A DNA stretch of 64,000 nucleotides from Pseudomonas lundensis (GCF_001042985.1 NZ_JYKY01000008.1:62001-126000), one strand, 5' to 3'. Shown: positions 56,001 to 64,000, counted from the stretch's first letter. Numbers and translations: made by a program. The notes: generated from the sequence alone by a model not told the origin.

Positions 56001-57374
56001 ATGGTCCAAAGACACGTCATCAATGCTTCAGTCAGCCCCAAAGGCAGCCTGGAGACGTTATCGCAACGTGAAGTGCAGCAACTGAGTGAAGTCGGCTCAG
56101 GCACCAGTTACACCCTGTTCCGCCAATGTGTGCTGGCCATCCTCAACACCGGCGCCCATGTCGACAATGCCAAAACCATCCTTGAAGCGTACAAAGACTT
56201 CGAAGTGCGTATTCATCAGCAAGATCGGGGGGTTCGCCTTGAGCTGCTGAACGCTCCGGCTGATGCCTTTGTGGATGGCGAAATGATCGCCAGCACGCGT
56301 GAAATGCTGTTCAGCGCCCTGCGCGACATCGTGTACACCCAAAGCGGACTCGACAGCCCGCGCATGGACCTGAACACCTCGGCCGGGATTACCGACTACG
56401 TGTTCCACCTGCTGCGCAACGCGCGCACTTTACGCCCAGGTGTTGAACCCAAAATCGTGGTGTGCTGGGGCGGTCATTCGATCAACACCGAAGAGTACAA
56501 ATACACCAAGAAAGTCGGCCATGAATTGGGCCTGCGGCTGCTGGACATCTGCACTGGCTGTGGTCCCGGCGTCATGAAAGGCCCAATGAAAGGGGCCACG
56601 ATTTCCCACGCCAAGCAACGCTTGTCGGGCGGACGCTATCTGGGGCTGACCGAACCTGGGATCATTGCGGCCGAAGCGCCCAACCCGATCGTCAATGAAC
56701 TGGTGATCTTGCCTGACATCGAAAAGCGCCTTGAAGCTTTTGTACGCGTAGGCCACGGCATCATCATCTTCCCGGGCGGCGCAGGCACGGCAGAAGAGTT
56801 CCTGTATTTGCTCGGGATTTTGATGCATCCCGACAACAGCGATGTGCCGTTTCCGGTCATTCTGACCGGCCCTAAAGAAGCTGAACCCTACCTGCAACAG
56901 CTCCACGAGTTTGTGGGCGCGACCCTGGGCGACGCGGCGCAAAAGCACTACCAGATCATCATCGATAACCCGGCCGAAGTGGCGCGCCAGATGACAGCCG
57001 GGCTTAAAGAGGTCAAACAGTTCCGTCGCGAACGCAATGACGCGTTCCACTTCAACTGGCTTTTAAAGATTGATGAGGGTTTTCAGCGCCCGTTCGATCC
57101 GACCCATGCCAACATGGCCAGCCTGCAATTGCGCAAGGACGTGCCACCCCATGAATTGGCTATCAATTTGCGACAGGCTTTTTCTGGCATTGTGGCCGGT
57201 AACGTGAAAGAAAAAGGCATTCATCTGATTGAGCAACATGGTCCTTACGAGATCCATGGCGATGCGGCTGTGATGAAGCCGTTGGACAAATTGCTGCAGG
57301 CCTTCGTCGAGCAACACCGCATGAAACTCCCCGGTGGTGCAGCGTATGTGCCCTGCTATCGCGTGGTGAGCTAA
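56001..57374 (+). CDS. ppnN: Nucleotide 5'-monophosphate nucleosidase PpnN
   Basis: PpnN (YgdH) hydrolyses purine and pyrimidine 5'-monophosphates to base and ribose-5-phosphate, and its activity is tuned by (p)ppGpp in E. coli. The protein has 457 residues from ATG 56001, with AAGGAAG upstream. The central LOG domain carries CTGCGPGVMKGPMKGA and IIFPGGAGTAEEF, the PGGxGTxxE active site. The extra N- and C-terminal domains mark the long PpnN type rather than short cytokinin-activating LOG proteins. It stands alone and is divergent from ybjQ. Confidence 0.93.
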   Translation: MVQRHVINASVSPKGSLETLSQREVQQLSEVGSGTSYTLFRQCVLAILNTGAHVDNAKTILEAYKDFEVRIHQQDRGVRLELLNAPADAFVDGEMIASTREMLFSALRDIVYTQSGLDSPRMDLNTSAGITDYVFHLLRNARTLRPGVEPKIVVCWGGHSINTEEYKYTKKVGHELGLRLLDICTGCGPGVMKGPMKGATISHAKQRLSGGRYLGLTEPGIIAAEAPNPIVNELVILPDIEKRLEAFVRVGHGIIIFPGGAGTAEEFLYLLGILMHPDNSDVPFPVILTGPKEAEPYLQQLHEFVGATLGDAAQKHYQIIIDNPAEVARQMTAGLKEVKQFRRERNDAFHFNWLLKIDEGFQRPFDPTHANMASLQLRKDVPPHELAINLRQAFSGIVAGNVKEKGIHLIEQHGPYEIHGDAAVMKPLDKLLQAFVEQHRMKLPGGAAYVPCYRVVS

Positions 57375-57447
57375 CCACGCAGCGTCATGGCTGGCCGGGC
57401 TACAGGTGCGCACTGGGCGCCCCCATGGCTTGGCTGGCCTTAACGTT

Positions 57448-57981
57448 TTATTTCAACGGTGTGAACGTTTTAACCTTCTCGATCCACGCAGGGTCCAATC
57501 GCGTTTGCTCAGTGTCGATGCCCAACGCTTCAAGCCGCGCCTTGTGCAGGTCGATCTCGCGCACCATCTGGCTCAACGCGCTGGAGTTAGCATCCAGCTG
57601 ATACATCTGGGTGATGCCCAGGTGATAAAAACGCAACAGCTTGAGCGCGCTGACATCCCCGGCCATGACACCCGCCGTCACGTGATGCATGACATTTGTG
57701 ACCCGCATCAGGCTGCGCTTGAGTTGCCACCCATACACCGCAGCCGCCATCCAGGGCTGGGACCAGAACACGTAGCGCACCAGACCGACCGTGACGATCA
57801 GTGCCACGATCACTCCGGCCAGATTCAACCGGAAGTTATCACCGCCCGGCACGCCTGCCAGCATCACTGCCAAGCCAGAAATCACCAGCGCCAGCAAGGC
57901 AAACAGCAAGGCGATGTAAAGCGTGCTGCGCCGGGTTTGTTGACGATAAGCCTCGGGACTCATCGACTTCAGTTCAAACAT
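57448..57981 (-). CDS. DUF3087 membrane protein
   Basis: The protein has 177 residues from ATG 57981 (MFELKSMSPEAYR); an ATG one codon upstream is equally possible and no strong ribosome site helps. Two N-terminal membrane helices (LYIALLFALLALVISGLAVM and LAGVIVALIVTVGLVRYVFW) are followed by a cytoplasmic helical region ending LDPAWIEKVKTFTP. The layout matches DUF3087. Function unknown. It is convergent with ppnN. Confidence 0.78.
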   Translation of the reverse strand: MFELKSMSPEAYRQQTRRSTLYIALLFALLALVISGLAVMLAGVPGGDNFRLNLAGVIVALIVTVGLVRYVFWSQPWMAAAVYGWQLKRSLMRVTNVMHHVTAGVMAGDVSALKLLRFYHLGITQMYQLDANSSALSQMVREIDLHKARLEALGIDTEQTRLDPAWIEKVKTFTPLK

Positions 57982-58079
57982 CACGGTTTAAATACCCCTG
58001 CGTGGCTGGAAAAAAACAGGCGCGCATTATGGCATCTAAACCGAGTGAGCTGAGGTTTCACTCCCATTAATAACGCCAG

Positions 58080-58771
58080 TCAACCAGCAGATGTCTGGCT
58101 CATCAGGTTGAGGGCTTGTTCATATAGCGCTACGCGCTGGGCATGGCCGTTAAGTCCTCCATTGATAGCCCGTGTCACACGCTCAAAATCATCGCCATCT
58201 GCCAACGCATTGAGGTTACGGGTACTCCAATACCAGCCTGCCGACTCGACTGCCCAGCGCCACTGTTCAAGCAATTGAGGCGTGGTCAATAAACGCTCAT
58301 CCCCGAACAGGCCCAGGCTGCATTGTTGATAGTTACTCTTGCCCGTCATCTGAATCAGCCCCCTGCCACGGTAACGCCAACCGTCTCCTGACGCTTCATC
58401 ACCGTTACCCAGACGATTGCTGTACACCCGATTGGCAATGGCCTCGGGTTGGCGATGCAACTTCTGCGCATCACTGTTGGGCACTCGTCGTGAACGCCCC
58501 CCTCCATGACGGTTATGTAGGCGCCAGCCGCATTTTTTTCGGCAAACCGTGAACCCCACGTCGCGGCCAAACCACCCGCACTGTAATTAAGGTTCTCGAC
58601 CAACACTGTAAAGCCGCCACACTCATGCCCCACTTGGGACAAAAACGCCGCTATCCGACGCGGGGTGGTGATCTGCCGCTGCTGCGCCACATGCTGTAAG
58701 GAAGGAAAATAATCGTTCATGAACTGTGAACTTTTGGGGAACAACCCCATCATCAACTCTCGTGTCAACAT
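58080..58771 (-). pseudogene. GH19 lysozyme/chitinase-like gene, frameshifted
   Basis: Two overlapping frames make one GH19 protein of about 230 residues. The first (from 58771) has RIAAFLSQVGHECGGFTVLVENLNYSA, with the catalytic Glu in GHECGGF, and ends its homology at SRFAEKNAAGAYI. The second resumes with HRQPEAIANRVYSNRLGNGD, then DGWRYRGRGLIQMTGKSNY, and ends at 58080. The frames join at a run of six G on the coding strand (58497-58502); seven G would restore one frame. No holin or tail genes are near, so it is a lone muralytic gene or prophage relic. A homopolymer sequencing error is possible. Confidence 0.85.
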
Positions 58772-59056
58772 CGTGTGCTCTTACCATTAATAAAAATAAA
58801 AGCTAAGCACTCTCTGTGTATGCGCGCACCCGTTCAAGAAGCAAAAAGACACTTCCTACTTACAATTTAACTTTAACCGACATTATTCACCCGGCTTCAA
58901 CCCTTTTAACCCACTGCGGCTCCCCCCCCCGTAACGGCGTACAACAATGTAAGTATTTCCTTCTGTAAATCCTGCGCATTACTTATAAAACACACACCAT
59001 ACTTAGGCTTAACCACACAGATTAACGGCCGAACCATCCTTACAGGAACTCATTGA
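58772..59056. other. AT-rich gap with a nine-C run
   Basis: The gap is between the GH19 pseudogene and the hypothetical gene at 59057, both transcribed away from it. It is notably AT-rich (for example TTAATAAAAATAAAAG near its left end) and has a C9 run at 58922-58930. No gene or clear promoter was recognised. Confidence 0.5.
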
Positions 59057-59509
59057 ATGACCAGCCATCCTGGCGACAACATGTATATCAATATGCGCTT
59101 TATCAATAAAACGGGCTACCGACTGGATTTGCTTTCCGCACACCACACGGCGAGACAAGGCGCTTTCCCTCCGGAGCTATCGGACAACAATCTTGACGTG
59201 CGCGTCGACCAAATTCAGTTCGTGACCACACCCAAACTACGGGGTGACATTCTGATTGACTATGATGTTAAAAAATCCATCTTTGAATCTCGCGCTGCTT
59301 ACACGCTCGACAAGACGATCATTACTTTTGAAAGTAGTTTCTTATATGCCTATGAGAAAAGACTTAATCATCGCGCGCCCAAGGTGACATTCTATTGGAC
59401 ACACCACTGTGCATGTGCCGAGTATCCGGACTTCCCCTGCCGTTCACAACTCACCCACCATAATCCCTCCAGGCCCTACAGCTACACGGTCGACTTTTTT
59501 ATCGGATAA
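59057..59509 (+). CDS. Hypothetical protein
   Basis: The protein has 150 residues, with AGGA about 12 bases before ATG 59057; an internal ATG at 59081 (MYINMRF) is possible. There is no signal peptide. The sequence reads as alternating beta strands (INMRFINKTGYRLDLLSA, RGDILIDYDVKK) with an aromatic-rich end and four cysteines late in the chain (HHCACAEYPDFPC gives three). Codon use is more AT-rich than in its neighbours, suggesting transfer. A beta-sandwich such as an aegerolysin-like protein is conceivable but not supported enough to name. Confidence 0.6.
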   Translation: MTSHPGDNMYINMRFINKTGYRLDLLSAHHTARQGAFPPELSDNNLDVRVDQIQFVTTPKLRGDILIDYDVKKSIFESRAAYTLDKTIITFESSFLYAYEKRLNHRAPKVTFYWTHHCACAEYPDFPCRSQLTHHNPSRPYSYTVDFFIG

Positions 59510-59515
59510 CGGTCG

Positions 59516-59986
59516 TTAAAGTCCCAGGGGCATCTTGCGAAGCGGTTTTACCGACTTGAATGAAAAACTTGAATAAATCTCCTTGACCGCAGGTAAAGCT
59601 TGCAGAACTTCACGCGCAAACTCACCAAAAGATTCAAGGTCTTTAGCCACCACTTCAAGCAAGAAATCATAACGACCCGAAATGTTATGACAGGCCACGA
59701 TCTCAGGAATATCCAGTAAGCACTGCTCGAATTTTCTGGCTGTTTCCTGAGAATGTGAGGCCATCATGACGCTGACAAAGGCCGTGACGCCGTACCCCAG
59801 TTGCTTGGGCGAGATGATCGCTTGATAGCCCGTAATCAGGCCCTGTTGCTCAAGGATTTTGACCCGCCGCCAACAGGGCGAGGTGGTCAACGACACCTGC
59901 TCCGCGAGTTCGGCCACCGTTAATCGCGCATTGTTTTGCAATGCAGCCAGCAGGGCTTTATCGGTTCTATCCAGAGCGTTGAGCAT
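59516..59986 (-). CDS. mdeR: Lrp/AsnC-family regulator, MdeR-like
   Basis: The protein has 156 residues. The N-terminal winged helix (LDRTDKALLAALQNNARLTVAEL and SLTTSPCWRRVKILEQQG) is followed by the RAM ligand-binding domain (AFVSVMMASHSQET, ISGRYDFLLEVVAKD). It is divergent from the methionine gamma-lyase gene with 124 bases between the starts. P. putida mdeR, an Lrp-family activator, has the same arrangement with mdeA, so activation of mdeA by methionine or a product is the likely role. Confidence 0.85.
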   Translation of the reverse strand: MLNALDRTDKALLAALQNNARLTVAELAEQVSLTTSPCWRRVKILEQQGLITGYQAIISPKQLGYGVTAFVSVMMASHSQETARKFEQCLLDIPEIVACHNISGRYDFLLEVVAKDLESFGEFAREVLQALPAVKEIYSSFSFKSVKPLRKMPLGL

Positions 59987-60013
59987 ACTGTGCCTCTTGA
60001 TCTCGATGTGGAG

Positions 60014-60062
60014 GGTATTTATTCCAATAGCGCTCGATTTAACCCTTGGAATTGGTATTTAT
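60014..60062. promoter_or_regulatory. Repeats in the mdeR-mdeA intergenic region
   Basis: A direct repeat GGTATTTAT occurs at 60014-60022 and 60054-60062, 40 bases (about four helical turns) apart. Between them an inverted repeat ATTCCAA (60021-60027) / TTGGAAT (60046-60052) is present. The layout suits a multimeric Lrp-type regulator. Confidence 0.4.
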
Positions 60063-60110
60063 CGCTTCGAATTTGAGCATAGCATTGTAGGAAATATCGG
60101 AGCGTCCAGC

Positions 60111-61310
60111 ATGAACGACAAAAAAAATGAGTTCGGCTTTTCTACCCGCGCGATCCATCACGGCTACAACGCCCTTGAGAATCAGGGCGCCCTGATTCCT
60201 CCCATTTACTTGACGTCCACATTTGCTTTTCCGACTGCTGAATACGGCGCAGCGTGTTTCGCCGGAGAAGAAGACGGGCATTTTTATACACGCATTTCCA
60301 ATCCCACCCTCGCGCTGCTCGAAGCACGCATGGCGACACTGGAAAACGGCGAAGCCGGTATTGCCTTCAGTTCTGGCATGGGCGCTATTGCCACGACCTT
60401 CTGGACGCTACTGCGCCCGGGGGATGAACTGATCGTGAGCCGCACCCTGTATGGCTGCACCTTTGCCCTGCTGCATCACGGCATCGGGGAATTCGGCATC
60501 AAGGTCAAACATGTCGACATGACCGACATGCAAGCACTTGAAGCCGCGATCTCCCCCGCCACGCGCATGATCTACTTTGAAACCCCGGCCAACCCCAACA
60601 TGCAACTCGTCGATATTGCAGCTGTTGCGCGCGTTGCCCACGCCCATCCTGACATCACGGTGGTGATCGACAACACCTACTGCACCCCTTACTTGCAGCG
60701 ACCATTGGAGTCAGGCGCCGATGTGGTCGTGCACTCGGCCACTAAATACCTGAGTGGGCACAGCGATATCACGGCGGGCATTGTTGTCACCTCACAAGCG
60801 CTGGCCTCGCGTATTCGCTTGCAGGGCTTGAAGGACCTCACGGGGGCCGTGCTGTCGCCCCACGATGCGTACCTGCTCATGCGCGGGCTCAAGACCCTGG
60901 CTTTACGCATGGATCGCCATTGCAGCAGTGCTCAGGTGATTGCCCAGTATTTGGAGAATCACCCGGCCGTGAAGTCAGTGTCTTATCCAGGACTACCCTC
61001 TTTCGCACACTATGAGTTGGCTAAATTCCAAATGCGCCAACCTGGCGGGATGATTGCTTTCGAGCTAAAGGGAGGCCTGGAAGCCGGTCGGCATTTCATG
61101 AACGCTCTGCAACTGATCAGCCGGGCTGTCAGCCTGGGCGGTGCAGAATCTTTGGCGCAACACCCTGCAAGCATGACCCATTCGGCTTACACGCGGGAGG
61201 AGCGTGCTCGACACGACATTAGTGAGGGGCTGGTGCGTTTGGCGATTGGCCTGGAAGACGTGGAAGATCTGCTGGCTGATGTTGAACAAGCCCTCACGTA
61301 CAACGCCTGA
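60111..61310 (+). CDS. mdeA: Methionine gamma-lyase
   Basis: MdeA splits L-methionine into methanethiol, 2-oxobutyrate and ammonia using PLP. The 399-residue protein starts at ATG 60111 with GGAG 10 bases upstream; the longer frame runs through the promoter and is rejected. The PLP lysine is in VVHSATKYLSGHSDITAG, and the Cys of TLYGCTFALLHHGIGEFG marks true methionine gamma-lyases as opposed to cystathionine gamma-lyase or synthase. YTRISNPTL and LASGMGAI-like SSGMGAIATT are also seen. In P. putida mdeB follows, but here the next gene is on the other strand. Volatile sulfur odour production is expected. Confidence 0.93.
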   Translation: MNDKKNEFGFSTRAIHHGYNALENQGALIPPIYLTSTFAFPTAEYGAACFAGEEDGHFYTRISNPTLALLEARMATLENGEAGIAFSSGMGAIATTFWTLLRPGDELIVSRTLYGCTFALLHHGIGEFGIKVKHVDMTDMQALEAAISPATRMIYFETPANPNMQLVDIAAVARVAHAHPDITVVIDNTYCTPYLQRPLESGADVVVHSATKYLSGHSDITAGIVVTSQALASRIRLQGLKDLTGAVLSPHDAYLLMRGLKTLALRMDRHCSSAQVIAQYLENHPAVKSVSYPGLPSFAHYELAKFQMRQPGGMIAFELKGGLEAGRHFMNALQLISRAVSLGGAESLAQHPASMTHSAYTREERARHDISEGLVRLAIGLEDVEDLLADVEQALTYNA

Positions 61311-61329
61311 ATACCCTTGCGCAAACAGA

Positions 61330-61357
61330 AAAGGCCGCTGATTTCGCAGCGGCCTTT
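61330..61357. terminator. Terminator shared by mdeA and the small ORF
   Basis: AAAGGCCGCTG and CAGCGGCCTTT flank a six-base loop, giving an 11-base stem with A and T ends on both strands. It lies 20 bases past the mdeA stop and 15 bases past the stop of the converging 27-codon ORF. Confidence 0.85.
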
Positions 61358-61371
61358 AAATGTAAAAGGGA

Positions 61372-61455
61372 TCAACCCGGCGGAATGGTGGCAAGGATAC
61401 CGATCCCAATGGTCAACAGCAGAAATCCGCCCAAAAACCAACCCATCTTAGCCAT
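61372..61455 (-). CDS. 27-residue single-helix membrane peptide
   Basis: This short frame, MAKMGWFLGG then FLLLTIGIGILATIPPG, is preceded by TAGGAACTGAT, a good ribosome site at 7 bases. It is one hydrophobic helix with a positively charged start and a Pro-Pro-Gly end, and is followed at once by a terminator. These features point to a real micro-protein too short for usual gene callers. Its function is unknown; small inner-membrane peptides often tune a transporter or stress response. Confidence 0.6.
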   Translation of the reverse strand: MAKMGWFLGGFLLLTIGIGILATIPPG

Positions 61456-61636
61456 ATCAGTTCCTACCGTAAGTATGTCGAAAACCAGAACGTGAGCATC
61501 AACGGACGGCATCCCTGCACCGTTTAAGGTTCGATGCCTGCTTGAGCGATCTGACTGGCTGCAATTTTCTGCCGATTGTGAGCTGCAATACAGGCGCAGT
61601 TGATTCATAAAAATACGGATCAGATGATGAGCTGTA

Positions 61637-62563
61637 CTAATCGAGGGCCTTGGGCAATACCAGATGGCCCGGAGCAACGGCACGTTGGTAGTCGGCCACC
61701 ACCTCTTGCGCAAGGCTGACAACCGCTTCATTGAGTTCAAGGCCAGCCCCGACGCGCCAACTGGCATAGACCGAAAAGCCGGGCCCAGCACACATCGGCA
61801 ATTCAACCAGACTGCCATTACTCAATTCGCGGCTGACCAGCACTGGCGGCAGGACGCCAATGCCAAACCCGTCAGCCACCAGCTTGATAATGGCCGCCAC
61901 CGAATTGATGCAACTGATGCGTGGCGCGCTCACGCCTTGCTGATGCAGGTAATTGAGCACGTCCTGATGCGGCCGGGACAGCCGCGAAAAGGTCAGGATC
62001 CGCTCTTGGCAAAGCGCTGCAAGCCCTTCATACGGGCGATCAAGCGGGGTTCCACTGGCCACCACCCACCGCAACGGATAGCACGCCAAGTGTCTGTTAC
62101 GCACACCGTCGGCCCGTAATAAGTCTGTCTGGAAAATCAGGTCCAACTGCCCCTTGAGTAACTGCTCATTCAGGTTGAGGGCCGTATCGGCAGTCAGCTC
62201 GACTTCAACCTGCGGGTATTCCCGGCTCAGGGCGTTAATCAGCTCGCTTAACCAGCTGTGAATCACGGTGTCCATGACCCCAATGCGCAAGCGGCCTGAA
62301 AACGTGTCGGCCTGGCCCAGTGACTGGAGCAAGCGCTGCTGGGTCGCCAGCATCTCCTGCGCATAGCTCAGCACGTTGTGCCCCTCACGGGTCAGGCTGA
62401 CCCCCCGTGAGTCACGTTGAAACAACTGCACGCCGAGTTCAGCTTCCAGCACCGAGATACGGCTGGAGATCGCCGCTTGTGTACTGGATAGCTTTTCGGC
62501 AGTCAGTCGAAAGCTGCCGAGCCGTGCCACCCACACAAAGGTCAAAAGGAATCGCATATTCAT
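61637..62563 (-). CDS. LysR-type transcriptional regulator
   Basis: The protein has 308 residues from ATG 62563 (MNMRFLLTFVWVARLGSF), the usual LysR length; the frame extending to 62869 is upstream leader. The winged helix has SFRLTAEKLSSTQAAISSRISVLE and FQRDSRGVSLTREG (split by the wing). The effector domain follows from about residue 90. It is divergent from the DUF969-DUF979 pair with 311 bases between, so control of that permease is the likely role. The effector is unknown; pyroglutamate is a guess from the target family. Confidence 0.88.
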   Translation of the reverse strand: MNMRFLLTFVWVARLGSFRLTAEKLSSTQAAISSRISVLEAELGVQLFQRDSRGVSLTREGHNVLSYAQEMLATQQRLLQSLGQADTFSGRLRIGVMDTVIHSWLSELINALSREYPQVEVELTADTALNLNEQLLKGQLDLIFQTDLLRADGVRNRHLACYPLRWVVASGTPLDRPYEGLAALCQERILTFSRLSRPHQDVLNYLHQQGVSAPRISCINSVAAIIKLVADGFGIGVLPPVLVSRELSNGSLVELPMCAGPGFSVYASWRVGAGLELNEAVVSLAQEVVADYQRAVAPGHLVLPKALD

Positions 62564-62874
62564 GCAGGGTTGCCCGTCCACACCAAACAAGGCTGCCACT
62601 GTAAACCCTTGCAACAATCCCAAGCCAGCCCGACCAGGCAAGCCGTTAACCAAACTTTTTTGTTCGGCGGTGACAACTTTTTTTGACTGGACGCAGTGAA
62701 TAAAGCGCCCAAAGATATCGCTCAATGACGCTCTATCATCGGGCGCCAACAATAAAAAAACACGCTGAGTCCGGCAGCGAATCAATTTTGCGAAAGTGAG
62801 CCCGACCGCTTTCGCCTTGCGCGCACCCCAGCCTGCCCTGGCGTTGCGGCATCCAGCCAAGGGATTCACTCCCC
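62564..62874. promoter_or_regulatory. Divergent LysR/DUF969 promoter region
   Basis: The 311-base gap contains an inverted repeat GCGAAAG (62790-62796) / CTTTCGC (62809-62815) about 60 bases before the DUF969 start, a possible LysR operator. No short ORF with a ribosome site was found. Confidence 0.4.
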
Positions 62875-63606
62875 ATGCAAACCGTCGTCAACCTATGGCC
62901 CTTATTGGGCGTATTCGTCATCGTCGTGGGCTTCGTGCTGCGCTTCAATCCTCTACTGGTCGTGAGTTTGGCCGCGATCGTGACCGGCCTTGCAGCCAGC
63001 TTCTCCCTGGAGCACATCATCACGTTGATGGGCGAAGGGTTTCTGCAAACCCGCGCCTTGCAACTGATCCTGCTGCTGCCCCTCGCAGTGATCGGTTTGC
63101 TGGAGCGCCATGGCTTGCGTTTGCATGCGCAGAACTGGATCGCCAAGTTTCAACGGGCCACGGTCGGTCGCCTGCTGATCATGTATCTGTTCGTGCGGGA
63201 GACCACCGCGGCGGTGGGCTTGACCAGCCTGGGTGGCCACCCGCAGATGGTGCGCCCTTTGTTGGCCCCCATGGCCGAGGGCGCGGCTGAAAATAAGTTC
63301 GGTAAGTTGCCCGAAGCACTGCGTCATAAGGTGCTGGCCATGTGCGCGGCCACCGACAATGTCGGTTTGTTCTTTGGCGAAGATGTGTTCGTAGCCTTTG
63401 GCGCAATCGCCTTGATGCATACCTTTTTACTGGGCTCGGGTCTCGATGTAGAACCTTTACACATCGCATTCTGGGGAATTCCCACGGCTATCTGCGCCTT
63501 TATCGTGCATGCCCTGCGCCTGTATCGCTTCGACTTGCAGCTGACGCGCCAACTGACCTCGCCGCAATCGTCCATCACGCCTGGCTCGCGGGAGGCTGCA
63601 CAATGA
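62875..63606 (+). CDS. DUF969 membrane protein (permease subunit)
   Basis: The protein has 243 residues with AAGGGA before ATG 62875. It has about six helices (WPLLGVFVIVVGFVLRF, LLVVSLAAIVTGLAASF, LILLLPLAVIGLLERHG) and conserved loops FVRETTAAVGLTSLGGHPQMVRPL (seen as two blocks) and CAATDNVGLFFGEDVF. DUF969 and DUF979 genes always pair and are thought to form a two-part transporter, often near pyrrolidone-carboxylate peptidase or 5-oxoproline genes. Its stop overlaps the next start by 4 bases (ATGA). Confidence 0.85.
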   Translation: MQTVVNLWPLLGVFVIVVGFVLRFNPLLVVSLAAIVTGLAASFSLEHIITLMGEGFLQTRALQLILLLPLAVIGLLERHGLRLHAQNWIAKFQRATVGRLLIMYLFVRETTAAVGLTSLGGHPQMVRPLLAPMAEGAAENKFGKLPEALRHKVLAMCAATDNVGLFFGEDVFVAFGAIALMHTFLLGSGLDVEPLHIAFWGIPTAICAFIVHALRLYRFDLQLTRQLTSPQSSITPGSREAAQ

Positions 63607-64000
63607 TCATCTCCATTGAGTACTTCTACTGGCTGGCTGGCGTGTTGTTAATGGTCACCGCCGCTATGATCGCCTGCGACAAGACCCATCCAAAACGCTG
63701 GAGCAGCAGCCTGTTCTGGACACTGTTTGCCATCGTTTTCCTGGTAGGCGACCGCTTGCCGCCGTTCGCTGTAGGCGTAGGCGTACTGGTCATGGCTGTG
63801 ATCGCAGGTGTGGGCGGCGTAGGCCGCGGGACGCATGCCGAATTACACGTCAAGGCAGCACGCGCCAGCGCCGGGCGACTGGGACACAAGCTGTTCATCC
63901 CTGCCCTGTCGATTCCTCTGGTCACGGTTATCGGCTCCATGCTGCTCAAACACACGCAAATTGCTGGCGTGCCGCTGCTGGACCCCAAAAACACCACGTT
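63603..64000 (+). CDS. DUF979 membrane protein, partial at window end
   Basis: The frame is open from ATG 63603 to the end of the window, covering the first 132 residues of about 310 expected. The N terminus (IEYFYWLAGVLLMVTAAMIA) and DKTHPKRWSSSLFW match DUF979, and several membrane helices are visible. ATGA overlap with the DUF969 gene shows tight coupling of the two subunits. The gene is cut by the window and is not itself damaged. Confidence 0.82.
   Translation, partial: MIISIEYFYWLAGVLLMVTAAMIACDKTHPKRWSSSLFWTLFAIVFLVGDRLPPFAVGVGVLVMAVIAGVGGVGRGTHAELHVKAARASAGRLGHKLFIPALSIPLVTVIGSMLLKHTQIAGVPLLDPKNTT

Noticed and set aside
1..64000. CRISPR arrays, transposases, integrase, tRNA and rRNA genes
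   Set aside because: No repeat-spacer pattern, transposase or integrase motif, or cloverleaf-like sequence was noticed on reading through; a dedicated tRNA/ncRNA scan was not possible.

Overview
The window is a stretch of a Pseudomonas chromosome, most likely from the P. fluorescens/P. fragi/P. putida side of the genus. The evidence is its high GC content, the muxABC-opmB efflux operon, the Pseudomonas-type GlgE/TreS/TreYZ alpha-glucan cluster, an RsmE-type CsrA protein, an orphan cbb3 subunit CcoN, and a methionine gamma-lyase very like that of P. putida. No rRNA, tRNA, insertion sequence, prophage block or CRISPR array was seen.

Layout. 0-15.3 kb: the tail of a probable HPP-type membrane protein, a membrane GGDEF protein, the muxABC-opmB operon (minus strand), thiol peroxidase, a DUF3313 lipoprotein, an orphan ccoN with a small membrane partner, and transaldolase. 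15.3-19.1 kb: hldD (LPS heptose), an SdaC-type amino acid transporter, a DUF4946 secreted protein, and a DUF411 metal protein behind a CopR/CusR-type box. 19.7-42.1 kb: a 22 kb alpha-glucan/trehalose region. The plus-strand operon is glgA-treZ-malQ-treY-DUF2934-glgX, running on into acyl-CoA dehydrogenase-like, PIG-L deacetylase, NodS-like methyltransferase, GT2 glycosyltransferase and EEP phosphatase genes. It converges on the minus-strand operon glgE-treS/maltokinase-glgB. 42.3-47.1 kb: two small stress-type proteins, a stand-alone copy of the GlgE N-terminal domain, ccoG behind an ANR-type box, a MocR regulator and a lipoprotein. 47.3-53.1 kb: a second RND efflux operon whose outer-membrane gene is frameshifted. 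53.2-59.5 kb: small envelope and stress genes (SPOR lipoprotein, rsmE, DUF1269, Ivy, YbjQ), ppnN, DUF3087, a frameshifted GH19 lysozyme and an unrecognised ORF. 59.5-64 kb: mdeR-mdeA, a 27-codon membrane peptide, and a LysR gene divergent from a DUF969-DUF979 permease pair cut by the window end.

How the genes fit together. TreS/maltokinase turns trehalose into maltose-1-phosphate, GlgE polymerises it and GlgB branches it. GlgX debranches, MalQ rearranges chains, and TreY/TreZ cut linear glucan back to trehalose; GlgA gives a separate entry from nucleotide sugar. No glgC or glgP is visible here.

The best candidate for an undescribed system is the translationally coupled module at 30524-33587 (acyl-CoA dehydrogenase-like, PIG-L, NodS-like, GT2). 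Its enzyme classes recall lipochitooligosaccharide or amino-sugar glycolipid assembly, yet it lies inside a glucan operon. A second candidate is the isolated GlgE domain at 42846-43463.
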